Assembly (NCBI GenBank): GCA_018261905.1
Contig: JAGTRU010000007.1
Location: 60,249-124,248, forward strand
Source of the DNA: Pseudomonadota bacterium
Lineage (GTDB): Bacteria > Pseudomonadota > Gammaproteobacteria > Burkholderiales > Rhodocyclaceae
Length of the DNA: 64,000 nucleotides
Direction: 5' to 3'
A program made the position numbers and the translations under genes. Below, piece by piece: positions 36,362 to 45,235 of the stretch (the first letter of the stretch is position 1; each line of letters starts with the position of its first letter). The notes below the pieces were generated by a model. It was not told the origin of the DNA. It made no database searches and saw only the letters and a list, made by a program, of their open reading frames with translations.

Positions 36362-37777
36362 TCACCCCACCCGCCCTTGCCAGCCAACAAACTCCAGCGG
36401 CCGGATGCCGAAGCGGATGGCGTTGCCGGCGTGGAGGGTCTTGAATTCTTCCTGGACCAGCGTCATGAAGCGTGACCGGTCGGCTTCGGCAACGCTGGCG
36501 GGGAAGTGCAGACGGATGGTTTGTTCATTAACGGCGAGGTTGCGCTGGATGATGGCGCGGATGATTTCGGTCAGTGCCAGACGGTAGCGCATGCGAAAGG
36601 TGTCGGGCTGGGCCATTTCGCGGCGAGTAGCGGCGTATTGCTGGCAGGATCGGTGGTAGGCGGCGACATAGACATCGCGCAGCAGTTCGACGCGGTTGAG
36701 TTCATAGACGCCAAGCAGGGCATCGACATAGAGCTGTTGCGGCACATCAAGGAAGGTGAGCGGGCAGAGGTTGTGGCGGATCAGCGGAATGTTGGCGGCC
36801 AGGCGGGAGACGCGCTTGTTTACGTCCTCGAAGGCTTGCAGGTAGGGCAGGTGCACCATCAGGAAGAAACTTTGCTCGAAGGAGTCTTCGATTTCGTCGG
36901 CCATTTGCAGGACGATGCCGAAGAGTTCCTCGATGCCCTGCGGCATGGCAAGCGGCTGGTAAACACTGCCGCCGATACCAACCGGGATGTTGCGCAGGCG
37001 CCCGACGGTGAGCGGATCGGTCATCAGGCCATCGGCGAGCAGCGCGTGCAGGGCGACGATGGTTTCCGGGTTGATGCCGACCTGTTCGCTGTTGTGCACC
37101 AGGTATTCGATGGCGGCCTTGTGGTTGAGGATCATCTGGGTTTCCAGCGCATCCTTGCCGTCGGCAACCTGGCCGTGGGCGATCAGGCGTTCGGTATCGA
37201 GCCAGCTATAGGTGTTGCCTTCGAGTTGGGACGAGGCCCAGGAGAGATCAATCAGCAGACGGTTGAGGATGTCGCGAGCAAAAGTGCCAGCCGGCATTTG
37301 CCAGGCGGGCGAGCGGCCCATGCTGTGCAGTTGAAGGCGCAGGGATTCGGGCAGATAGGCCGTGTGGTTCGGGTAGTACTGTTCGAGGAACTCGATCTGG
37401 TAGCCCACCGGCTTGCGTTCCTGGCGCGGTTGGCTGACCTGGGCGCGTATTACCTGTCCTTCCGGGGAAAGGGTGATGGCAAAACCACTCGCCGGATAGG
37501 CCGCAACCGGGCTTCGAAGTTGGTTTTCTGGCGCGATTTCAGATAAACGCGCCAGCGTAGCCGGCTGATCGAACAGCACATAGCGGGTCGCTCGCGCTTC
37601 ACCCATGCTCCGAATCCGCCGCGCCTCAACCAGGGCCGCCAGCCGCCGTTGCAGCGTGCGGCGCGATGGGCCAGCGCCTAACGCGGAATGCAGGCCTTCA
37701 ACGCCCACCCCTTCGGGATGACGAGCAATCAGGGAGCAAACCAGATCGAGTTCCAGCGCGGAAATTTGTTTTGGCAT
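36362..37777 (-). CDS. Fic family protein with variant active-site motif
   Basis: 471 residues. An N-terminal winged-helix region (about 1-70: LHSALGAGPSRRTLQRRLAA) precedes the Fic core. The inhibitory-type motif SSQLEGN is at 182-188. The Fic loop reads LPYLQAFEDVNKRVSRLAAN, so the catalytic His of HxFx(D/E)(A/G)N(G/K)R is replaced by Q314 and the small residue by V319. The family is clear; AMP-transfer by the usual mechanism is doubtful. It lies intact between hsdR and hsdS remnants, a place where type I loci often carry Fic or other accessory genes. Confidence 0.88.
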   Translation of the reverse strand: MPKQISALELDLVCSLIARHPEGVGVEGLHSALGAGPSRRTLQRRLAALVEARRIRSMGEARATRYVLFDQPATLARLSEIAPENQLRSPVAAYPASGFAITLSPEGQVIRAQVSQPRQERKPVGYQIEFLEQYYPNHTAYLPESLRLQLHSMGRSPAWQMPAGTFARDILNRLLIDLSWASSQLEGNTYSWLDTERLIAHGQVADGKDALETQMILNHKAAIEYLVHNSEQVGINPETIVALHALLADGLMTDPLTVGRLRNIPVGIGGSVYQPLAMPQGIEELFGIVLQMADEIEDSFEQSFFLMVHLPYLQAFEDVNKRVSRLAANIPLIRHNLCPLTFLDVPQQLYVDALLGVYELNRVELLRDVYVAAYHRSCQQYAATRREMAQPDTFRMRYRLALTEIIRAIIQRNLAVNEQTIRLHFPASVAEADRSRFMTLVQEEFKTLHAGNAIRFGIRPLEFVGWQGRVG

Positions 37778-37853
37778 GAACGGCGCGAAATTGGCACGAT
37801 ACCGGATTATCGCGCCAACTTATTTGGCGCGCAATCGGAAATTGCGCCAACAA

Positions 37854-38395
37854 TCACGCCACCAAGGCCTCATTCAAGGCGTCCAGCAACGGGTCCATGC
37901 CCTCACCAAACAGTTGCCACATTTTCCCCAGCCCGCCCTGGCTGTCGAAAGGACTGTAGTCGAGATCGTTACGGTCGACGTGGAAAGAGTGGCAAATAGG
38001 GTCGCGCAGCATGCGTAGCCAGTTCATCTGTTCTTCGTTGAATTTGTCGGTGGTACCGGCGCGGCGCTGTCCTGGCCCCAGCCGGCGTAGGTCAGGTGGT
38101 CGAGATTGTCGTGGTTGATGGTCTGTTCTTTTTCGCGGCGGATGCTGTCGATCAGTTCGATGAATTCGCCGTTCAGCAGGGCGGCGGCTTCGCCGACCAG
38201 TTGCTGCCGGGCTTTGTCGCGCAAGGAGTCGCCGGGGTCGTTGCCGATCGGCAAACCGGCGAGTTCGAGGGCACGGGCTTCGATGAGGTCGCCGTCGATG
38301 GCATTGAACAGTTTGCTGACCAAGTGGCTGAGTTCGATCGGTATGCCATTCGCGCACGGCTTGCCCGAGGCCGGCCGAGAAATCGATTTTCTTCT
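37854..38395 (-). pseudogene. hsdR: Remnant of type I restriction subunit HsdR
   Basis: Starts immediately after the GGDEF gene stop, without its own start codon. It reads ELSHLVSKLFNAIDGDLIEA, ARQQLVGEAAALLNGEFIEL and HDNLDHLTYAGWGQDSA, matching the HsdR C-terminal region. Then it changes frame, with an apparent internal deletion, to EEQMNWLRMLRDPICHSFHV, DRNDLDYSPFDSQGGLGKMW and LLDALNEALVA, the usual end of HsdR. All motor and nuclease domains are gone. Confidence 0.85.
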
Positions 38396-40015
38396 TTACC
38401 GACCAGCCGGCCGATGCGCAAAGCGGTAGCAGTTGCGGCCGGCGCGTTTGGCGTCGTACATCGCGGCGTCGGCCTGGGCGATCAGCGACTCGATGTCTTC
38501 GGCATCGTCCGGCAGGAAGGCGATGCCGATGCTGGCGCCGATTTTCAAGGGCTGTTGGTTGAGTTGGTAGGGCTCGGCAAGCTGGCCGATGATCTTTTCG
38601 GCCAGGCGGGCGGCGGCGGCCTGGTCGCCGATATCGGTCAGCAAGACGACGAATTCGTCGCCCCCCAGGCGGGCGACCATGTCGGCGGCGCGGAAGGCCT
38701 CGCCGAGGCGGCGGCCGACCTGTTGCAGGATCTGGTCGCCGGCCTCGTGCCCGTAATGGTCGTTGATCGGCTTGAAACCGTCGAGGTCAATGAACATCAG
38801 CGCCAAGCGCCCCCGTTGCCGGCGGATCAGGGCCACGGTCTGCTCTCCCCGGAGGAGAAAGGACAAGCGGTTGGGCAGGTTGGTCAGGGCATCCAGGTGG
38901 GCCAGTTGGGTCATCCGCGCTTCGTTGTCGCGCACCTTGTCGACCAGGAAGTTGAACCCGCTGACCATTTCCCCGACCTCGTCGTGCCGCACGACGGGCA
39001 GCGCGCTGAGCGGCAACTGGCCGTCGGCCATCCGGTGAATCTGCCGGGAAGCCGCGCGCAGGGGACGGAACAGGTAATACAGGAACAGCCCGAAGAACGA
39101 GATCATGAGCAGGCTGATGGTTCCCCCTTTTTGCACCAGGACATCGCGCGCCGTCGCCACGGCCAGAAAGACCTCGGCCGTCGGCATGCGGGCGACGACG
39201 AACCAGTCGGCGCTGGGCACGCTGTGAAAGGCTACGGCTTCCTCGACGCCGAAGGCATTGACGGTGATGCCGGCGCCGCGCCAGCCGGCCATGGCACGGT
39301 CGTGCAGACGGTTGGCGCCGGTCGGCGGCGTCGGCTGCAGACGCATCTTGGGCATCGAGGCGGCGACAAACATTTTGTCGCGGGGCGAGATAAGGAGAAA
39401 GCCCCCGGTGTTGCCGATCTTGTTGTTCTGGATCAGGTTGAGAAACCCCGACGAATCGAGCAAGGAGGCGCCGTGGATGACCGCCACGACCCGCCCGCGG
39501 CGATCAAGAATGGGCGCCGCCATGATGATCAAGCCCTGCTTGACGACCCGGCCGAAGCTCGGCCGGCCGATGGCGAAGGCGGCTTCGTCGCGGGCCTTGC
39601 GAAACCAGTCGGCATCGCTGAAATCGAGTTCCCGCCGCCCGACCAGCAGCGGATACTCGGCGATCACCCCGTTGCCGTCGGCCGGCACCACCGCCATGCC
39701 GAGAGAAAAATGGGGGGCCAGCACCTGCCGTTCGGCCAGCCAGGTTTCCAGTTCCTTGGGCTGTTTGAGCAAAGCGAGCGGGAGTTGCCTGGCCAGGGTT
39801 TCCAGCAAGTGCCTGCGGGTCCGGATTTTTTCGTCGATGTCGCTGGCGACATAGTTCGCCTCGGATGACAGGTGGGCGAAGACCAGCTCCTCAATGCCTT
39901 CACGCATGATGTTGGACATCATGGTGAAGCGGACCGCGGTGCCAATAATGGTAGCCGCGATGGCCAGGAAGACGACTTGGAACACCAGACTGCCGGCGAG
40001 ACGACGTAAATGCAT
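38396..40015 (-). CDS. Membrane diguanylate cyclase (GGDEF)
   Basis: 539 residues. A first membrane segment (AGSLVFQVVFLAIAATIIGT) and a second (about 300-320, LLMISFFGLFLYYLF) flank a large periplasmic dCache-like sensor. HAMP follows, then the cyclase domain with LAHLDALTNLPNRLSFLLRG, FIDLDGFKPINDHYGHEAGD and the active-site LGGDEF in MVARLGGDEFVVLLTD. It should make c-di-GMP in response to a periplasmic ligand. No EAL domain is present. The stop sits exactly at the junction with the hsdR remnant, so the deletion that made that remnant left the cyclase intact. Confidence 0.92.
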   Translation of the reverse strand: MHLRRLAGSLVFQVVFLAIAATIIGTAVRFTMMSNIMREGIEELVFAHLSSEANYVASDIDEKIRTRRHLLETLARQLPLALLKQPKELETWLAERQVLAPHFSLGMAVVPADGNGVIAEYPLLVGRRELDFSDADWFRKARDEAAFAIGRPSFGRVVKQGLIIMAAPILDRRGRVVAVIHGASLLDSSGFLNLIQNNKIGNTGGFLLISPRDKMFVAASMPKMRLQPTPPTGANRLHDRAMAGWRGAGITVNAFGVEEAVAFHSVPSADWFVVARMPTAEVFLAVATARDVLVQKGGTISLLMISFFGLFLYYLFRPLRAASRQIHRMADGQLPLSALPVVRHDEVGEMVSGFNFLVDKVRDNEARMTQLAHLDALTNLPNRLSFLLRGEQTVALIRRQRGRLALMFIDLDGFKPINDHYGHEAGDQILQQVGRRLGEAFRAADMVARLGGDEFVVLLTDIGDQAAAARLAEKIIGQLAEPYQLNQQPLKIGASIGIAFLPDDAEDIESLIAQADAAMYDAKRAGRNCYRFAHRPAGR

Positions 40016-40209
40016 TACCTATGCTTTCGGGCTGCGCCGTAGCGCGCGATTGAGCCATCTTACCAAACGTCAAATCCGGCCACACAGCGGAATCGGCGCG
40101 CCGGAAAAATACTTTACAATGACGTCATAAAAATCCATGCCGACAGTCCACCGGGCCGTCGAAATCCTTGAATCCGTCAGAACGAATATCAAGCGAGGCT
40201 ATTGACCCC

Positions 40210-41337
40210 ATGAACGATAGAGCTTTGGTAATTTTCATCGTCGACGACGATGCGCCCTCCCGCCAGGTGGCGGCCTTTCCGTTTACCGACCCGGCTTTCG
40301 AAGTTCATCAGTTTGCCAGTGGCGAGGCCTGCCTGGCTGCCCTCGACAAGACGCCGGACATCATTCTGCTCGATGTCGAAATGCCCGCCCCGGACGGCCT
40401 CGCCACCTGCCGCGCCCTGCGGGCCGCCGGCGAAAGCCGGGCACAGGTCATTTTCATCTCGCTGCACAACGACCTCGAGACCCGCTTGCGGGCCTATGAC
40501 GCCGGCGGCTCCGACTACATCGTCAAACCCGTCTCGCCGCCCGAACTGGCCCAGAAGGTCGCCCTCGCCAAACAAGCCCTGCGCCGCCAGCAGGGCCTCG
40601 AAGAACAGGTCGCGCAGGCCTCGCAGACAGCCTTTGCGGCGATGTCCTCGATGGGCGAAATCGGCATCGTCCTGCAATTCCTGCGCGCCTCTTTCGCCTG
40701 CGAAACGGCGCCACAACTGGCCGGCGAACTGATCAACGCCCTCCGTCATTACGGCCTCGACGGCATGCTCGAACTGCACCTGGCGGAAAACGACTACTGC
40801 GCCTCCAGCCAGGGAGCATGCACGCCGCTCGAGCGCTCGATCCTCAGCCACGCCCGCAACATGGAACGGATTTTCCAGTTTCACGACCGTCTGGTCATCA
40901 ATTATCCGGGCATTACCCTGGTCGCCTCGCAGCTACCGCTCGCCGATCCCGCCCACGTCGGCCGCCTGCGCGACAGTCTGGCGATTCTGGCCGAGGGCGC
41001 CAATGCCCGCCTGCTCGCCCTGACCAACGAAAAAGCTCGTCTCGCCCAGGCCCGCGGCATCGGTCAGGCCCTCGGCGACCTGTCGGCGGCGCTGGAAGTC
41101 GTCGAAACCCAGCAAAACAATCTCAAACTGAGCGCGCTGGTCGTCATGGATCAATACATCCTCGACCAGGAACGCGCCTTCATTCATCTCGGCTTGAGCC
41201 AGGAACAGGAAAATTCGCTGAGCAGCATGGCACACCGTACGGCCGAGCAGATTGGCCAGTTGCTCGGCGACAGCAAGGAGGTCAGCAACCGCCTGCACGG
41301 CGTCGCCGTTGGCCTGCGACAGCTCGTCGTGTCGTAA
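40210..41337 (+). CDS. Response regulator with helical output domain
   Basis: 375 residues from ATG 40210; a TTG at 40168 is less likely. The receiver (FIVDDDAPSRQVAAF, D55 in ILLDVEMPAPDG, YIVKPVSPPE) is followed by a non-DNA-binding region that is helical and ends in a coiled coil-like stretch (VETQQNNLKLSALVVMDQYI). It may work with the binding protein and hybrid kinase just downstream (about 50 bases). The output activity is not identified. Confidence 0.85.
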   Translation: MNDRALVIFIVDDDAPSRQVAAFPFTDPAFEVHQFASGEACLAALDKTPDIILLDVEMPAPDGLATCRALRAAGESRAQVIFISLHNDLETRLRAYDAGGSDYIVKPVSPPELAQKVALAKQALRRQQGLEEQVAQASQTAFAAMSSMGEIGIVLQFLRASFACETAPQLAGELINALRHYGLDGMLELHLAENDYCASSQGACTPLERSILSHARNMERIFQFHDRLVINYPGITLVASQLPLADPAHVGRLRDSLAILAEGANARLLALTNEKARLAQARGIGQALGDLSAALEVVETQQNNLKLSALVVMDQYILDQERAFIHLGLSQEQENSLSSMAHRTAEQIGQLLGDSKEVSNRLHGVAVGLRQLVVS

Positions 41338-41386
41338 GCCGACGGCCCGCCGGGCAAGCCGACCAGACGACCGAGAAGGAGGAAAA

Positions 41387-42223
41387 ATGCGCTTTCCGCA
41401 CCGCCCCGCCCTGCCGCTCTACCCGCTGCTCCTCGCCCTGTTCTGTCTGGCCCCCGGTGCCCGGGCCGCCGACAGCGCGCCAACAAAACCGCTGCTGTTC
41501 GGCGTCCTTAACCAGCAGAGTCCGATCCAGACCGCCGAAAAATGGAACCCGCTGCTGCGCTATCTCAGCCAGAAAACGGGCATCCCGCTGCAACTCAAGA
41601 TGGGCCACACCGTCGAGCAGACCGATGCGATGATGGGCCGCGAGGAATTCGACCTGGTTTTCACCAACCACAATTTCCAGACGGAATACGACGGCAAGTA
41701 CAAGGTGCTCGTTCGCTGGGCCGGCCGGCCGATCCATGGCTCCATCGTCGTCCTCGAGAACAGCCCGGCCCGCCAGCTCAAGGATTTGCAGGGACGCCTG
41801 CTGAGTTTTCCGTCGCTCGAGGCTTTCGCCGGCTACGCCGTTGCCATGGTAGCCCTGAAGGATGCCGGGGTGACGGTCAAGGCCAGGTTCGCCGGCAACC
41901 AGGAAGGCGCCCTGGCTCAATTGAAGGCCGGCCAGGTCGATGCCGCCGCCGTCAATTCAAGCTTCCTGGAACCCTACGCCGAGCGCGAGAAGCTGCGCTA
42001 TCGCCAGATTTTTATTTCCGAACCCTACTATGAGTTGCCGGTCATCATTCACCCGCGGGTGCCGGCCGAGCAGGTCGCCATCCTGCGCCACGCCCTGCTC
42101 GACATGCGGCACGACCCGAGCGCCGCGGCGCTTCTGCAGCAGGCCCGCAGCCCCGGCTTCGAAGCGGCCGACGAGGCCGCCTACGACAACGTCCGCCGGA
42201 TCTACCGGGCGATCGGCCAATGA
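41387..42223 (+). CDS. PhnD-like periplasmic binding protein
   Basis: 278 residues with a signal peptide (LYPLLLALFCLAPGARAA). The fold and motifs match the PhnD/phosphate-phosphonate binding superfamily: KPLLFGVLNQQSPIQTAEKW, NPLLRYLSQKTGIPLQLKMG, GREEFDLVFTNHNFQ and LKAGQVDAAAVNSSFLEPYA. The Shine-Dalgarno AAGGAGG is ideal. The ATGA overlap with the following hybrid kinase indicates that it is the sensor's ligand receptor and not a transporter component; no ABC genes are near. Confidence 0.9.
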   Translation: MRFPHRPALPLYPLLLALFCLAPGARAADSAPTKPLLFGVLNQQSPIQTAEKWNPLLRYLSQKTGIPLQLKMGHTVEQTDAMMGREEFDLVFTNHNFQTEYDGKYKVLVRWAGRPIHGSIVVLENSPARQLKDLQGRLLSFPSLEAFAGYAVAMVALKDAGVTVKARFAGNQEGALAQLKAGQVDAAAVNSSFLEPYAEREKLRYRQIFISEPYYELPVIIHPRVPAEQVAILRHALLDMRHDPSAAALLQQARSPGFEAADEAAYDNVRRIYRAIGQ

Positions 42224-45222
42224 AACCGCGCACGCTGCAGCAGCGCCTGCTGGCCGCCGTGCTGATCTCGGCCATCCCGGTTTTTGCCGTGCATTTCGCC
42301 CTGCAAGTCATCACCGATCTGCACACGGCCAGCGCCCGCGCCGCCGCCAACACCCAGGACATCGCAGCGGCGGCCATCCCGCTGCTGCAGAGCACACTGA
42401 TCGTCGGCGATCTCGCCACCGCCCAGGAAACCCTGGACAACATCATGCGTCACGGCCAGTTTCGCCGTCTGCGCCTACTCGACGGCAGCGGGAGCAAACT
42501 GCTCGCCGAGGGCAGAGCGGGCCGCCCGGCGGCGCTCAGCCGGACGCCAGAGTGGTTCGTCGCCCGCCTCGACCTGCGTTTCCCGCCGCAACAATTTGTC
42601 ATCGCGGCCGGCGGCAGCAACTACGGCACCCTGCTCGCCGAACCCTCGCCGCTCTTTCTCGTCGCCGACATCTGGCAACGGATGTGGACGGCCGTCAGTC
42701 TCTGGTTGAGCACCCTGCTCATCCTCCTCGTGCTGCTCGGCATCATCCTGCGCCGCGGCCTGCGCCCGCTCGACGACCTGGCTGCGACGGCCCACCGCTT
42801 CGGCAACGGCGATCTCGACTGTCGTGCCCAACTCTGCGCGGTGCCGGAACTGGCGGCCACCGCCCGGGCTTTCAACCGTATGGCGGAAAATCTGGCGGAG
42901 GCGCAGGACCGCCTGGAAGCGCGGGTTCTGCAGCGGACCCTCGAACTCTCGGCAAGCGAAGCCCGGACCTCGGCGATTCTCGCCAACCTGCTCGATGGCG
43001 TTCTCCAGACCGACGCCGAAGGCACCCTGCTGACGGTGAATGAAGCCGTTTGCCGGATGTTCGACTATCGCCCGGAAGAGTTGCTCGGCCAGCCCATCAG
43101 CCGACTCATCCCGGAAGTGCGGGGCTTCCCGCTGGAGGCCTATCTGGCCGGCCGGCCGACCGCCAGTACCGGCTATCGCTACGATGTCGACGGTCGGCAC
43201 CGCGATGGCTCGCTGTTCAGTCTCGACCTGAGTGCCAACGAATTGGCCTACGACCATGGCAGCACCTGGATCAGCGTATTGCGCGACATCAGCCAGCAGA
43301 AGCAGGCCGCAGCGGCACGGGAAGCGGCGCGGGCCAATGCCGAAGAGCTGGCGCAGGCGAAGAGCGAATTTCTCGCCAACATGTCGCACGAAATCCGCAC
43401 CCCGCTCAACGCCATGCTCGGCCTGACCCAGGTCGGCCTGCGCAAGAGCCGGGGCCGGCAGATCGCCCAGACTTTCGCAAGAATTCTCCAGGCCGGCGAC
43501 CTGTTGCTCTGTCTGATCAACGACATCCTCGATTTCTCGAAAATCGAGGCCCACAAACTGCAGCTCGAAACGGTGCCTTTCGCCCTGGCTACGGTCATCG
43601 ATCGCGCCGTGGACCTGAGCGCGGCGCGCGCTTTCGCCAAGGGTTTGAACTTCGTCGTCAGCGAGGCGGCCGACCTGCCCGGCCGCTATCTCGGCGATCC
43701 CGTCCGCCTTTCCCAGGTCCTTCTCAATCTGCTCTCCAATGCCGTCAAATTCACCCAGTCGGGCAGCGTCAGCCTGCACGTTGAACGGGCTGACGCCACC
43801 CTGCTCTTCCGGATCAGCGACAGCGGCATGGGCATGTCGGCGGAATTGATGAATCGCCTGTTCGAGCCTTTTGAGCAGGCCGACAGCTCGATTACCCGGC
43901 GTTTTGGCGGCAGCGGCCTGGGCCTGGTGATCAGCCGCCGCCTGCTGGCCCTGATGGGGGGCGAGCTGCAGATCGCCAGCCAGCCCGGCCTCGGCACCAG
44001 GATCGAAGTCCGCCTGGCCCTCCCCGAGGCGGCCGGTCCGCCCCCGGCCGACACCGCTCTGCCGCTCCGCCTCTGGGGGCTGGGCGCCGAGGAGGCGCGG
44101 CAGCTCGAGCAGGGGCTCGGGCCACGGGGAGTCAGGCTGGAAATCGCGCCCCCCGACCGCCTCCCGCTACCGCTCGCCGCCGGCCTGCTGGTCATCGAGG
44201 CCGGACTCGCCGGGGCCGCGGCCGAGGCGCTTCGGGCCATGCTGGAGCAAGGCAGGAAGCTTGCCATCGTGTACACCCCGGGGCTCGAAAGCCACGTCCC
44301 GGACGATCTCGCCGCCCGCTGCCGTCATCTCGACCGACCGCTGCGCTGGCGCCACCTGCTCGACGAAACGGCATGCGGCGCGGACGATTCGGCCTGGCCC
44401 CAGACGCTGGCCGAGGTGCCGCGCCTGGCCGGCATCCGCATCCTGGCGGCGGAAGATGACGCGGCCAATCGCCTGGTCCTGCAGGAAATTCTCGCGCTGG
44501 AAGGCGCCAGCCTGGTCGTCGAAGAAAACGGCCTGGCGGTCTGCGAGCGGCTGGCCGGGGCAGGAGCGGCGGCCTTCGATGTGCTGATCACCGACATCCA
44601 GATGCCGCTGCAGGACGGCTATGCGACGGCCCGCCGGCTGCGCGAGATCGCCCCGGGGCTGCCGGTGATCGGTCTTTCGGCCCACGCCATGCCGGAAGAA
44701 CGGGCCCGCTGCCGGGCCGCCGGCATGGTCGACCTGATCACCAAGCCGGTCGCCATCGACGTCCTGGTCGCCAGCATCTTGCGCCACCTGCAGCCGGCCC
44801 CGACCAGCCAGGCAGCCTGGGCCGACGCCGCGCCACAGGTTACGCCAGCCCGGCCAGCGGCCGGCCCGGGGATCGATTGGCCGGCGCTGGAACAACGCTT
44901 CAACGGCAACACCGCCTTTGTCCACCAACTTGCCGCCACCGTACTCGAATTCCATGCGCAAACCCCGGCCCGGCTACGCGCCGCGGCGGCCGCCGGCGAC
45001 TTTGCCGAAATGGCCGCGCTCAGCCATCAGACCGGCGGCATGGGGGTGAATATCCTGGCCGGCCACCTGGCCGACCTGGCCCACCAGGCCGAAGAGGCAG
45101 CGCGCCGGCAATTGCCGCCGGCGGCGGTCCGGGTCGAGCAGCTCGCAGCCACCCTGGAGGAGGTGTTGGGCACCCTCACCGCCTACACCGCCGAGCGGGC
45201 ACCGGCGACCACGGTCGGCTGA
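42220..45222 (+). CDS. Hybrid sensor kinase (PAS-HisKA-HATPase-REC-Hpt)
   Basis: 1000 residues. An N-terminal membrane segment, a periplasmic domain (about 35-150) and a second segment (LSTLLILLVLLGIILRRGLR), then HAMP. A PAS domain (ILANLLDGVLQTDAEGTLLT) is followed by HisKA LANMSHEIRTPLNAMLGLTQ, HATPase with SDSGMGMSAELMNRLFEPFE and SGLGLVISRRLLALMGGELQ. A degenerate receiver region (about 605-725) precedes a true receiver (RILAAEDDAANRLVLQEILA, DVLITDIQMPLQDG). The C-terminal Hpt has AALSHQTGGMGVNILAG, with the usual Lys after the His replaced. Coupled to the PhnD-like protein. Confidence 0.95.
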   Translation: MKPRTLQQRLLAAVLISAIPVFAVHFALQVITDLHTASARAAANTQDIAAAAIPLLQSTLIVGDLATAQETLDNIMRHGQFRRLRLLDGSGSKLLAEGRAGRPAALSRTPEWFVARLDLRFPPQQFVIAAGGSNYGTLLAEPSPLFLVADIWQRMWTAVSLWLSTLLILLVLLGIILRRGLRPLDDLAATAHRFGNGDLDCRAQLCAVPELAATARAFNRMAENLAEAQDRLEARVLQRTLELSASEARTSAILANLLDGVLQTDAEGTLLTVNEAVCRMFDYRPEELLGQPISRLIPEVRGFPLEAYLAGRPTASTGYRYDVDGRHRDGSLFSLDLSANELAYDHGSTWISVLRDISQQKQAAAAREAARANAEELAQAKSEFLANMSHEIRTPLNAMLGLTQVGLRKSRGRQIAQTFARILQAGDLLLCLINDILDFSKIEAHKLQLETVPFALATVIDRAVDLSAARAFAKGLNFVVSEAADLPGRYLGDPVRLSQVLLNLLSNAVKFTQSGSVSLHVERADATLLFRISDSGMGMSAELMNRLFEPFEQADSSITRRFGGSGLGLVISRRLLALMGGELQIASQPGLGTRIEVRLALPEAAGPPPADTALPLRLWGLGAEEARQLEQGLGPRGVRLEIAPPDRLPLPLAAGLLVIEAGLAGAAAEALRAMLEQGRKLAIVYTPGLESHVPDDLAARCRHLDRPLRWRHLLDETACGADDSAWPQTLAEVPRLAGIRILAAEDDAANRLVLQEILALEGASLVVEENGLAVCERLAGAGAAAFDVLITDIQMPLQDGYATARRLREIAPGLPVIGLSAHAMPEERARCRAAGMVDLITKPVAIDVLVASILRHLQPAPTSQAAWADAAPQVTPARPAAGPGIDWPALEQRFNGNTAFVHQLAATVLEFHAQTPARLRAAAAAGDFAEMAALSHQTGGMGVNILAGHLADLAHQAEEAARRQLPPAAVRVEQLAATLEEVLGTLTAYTAERAPATTVG

Positions 45223-45235
45223 GGCTGGCGGCGAC

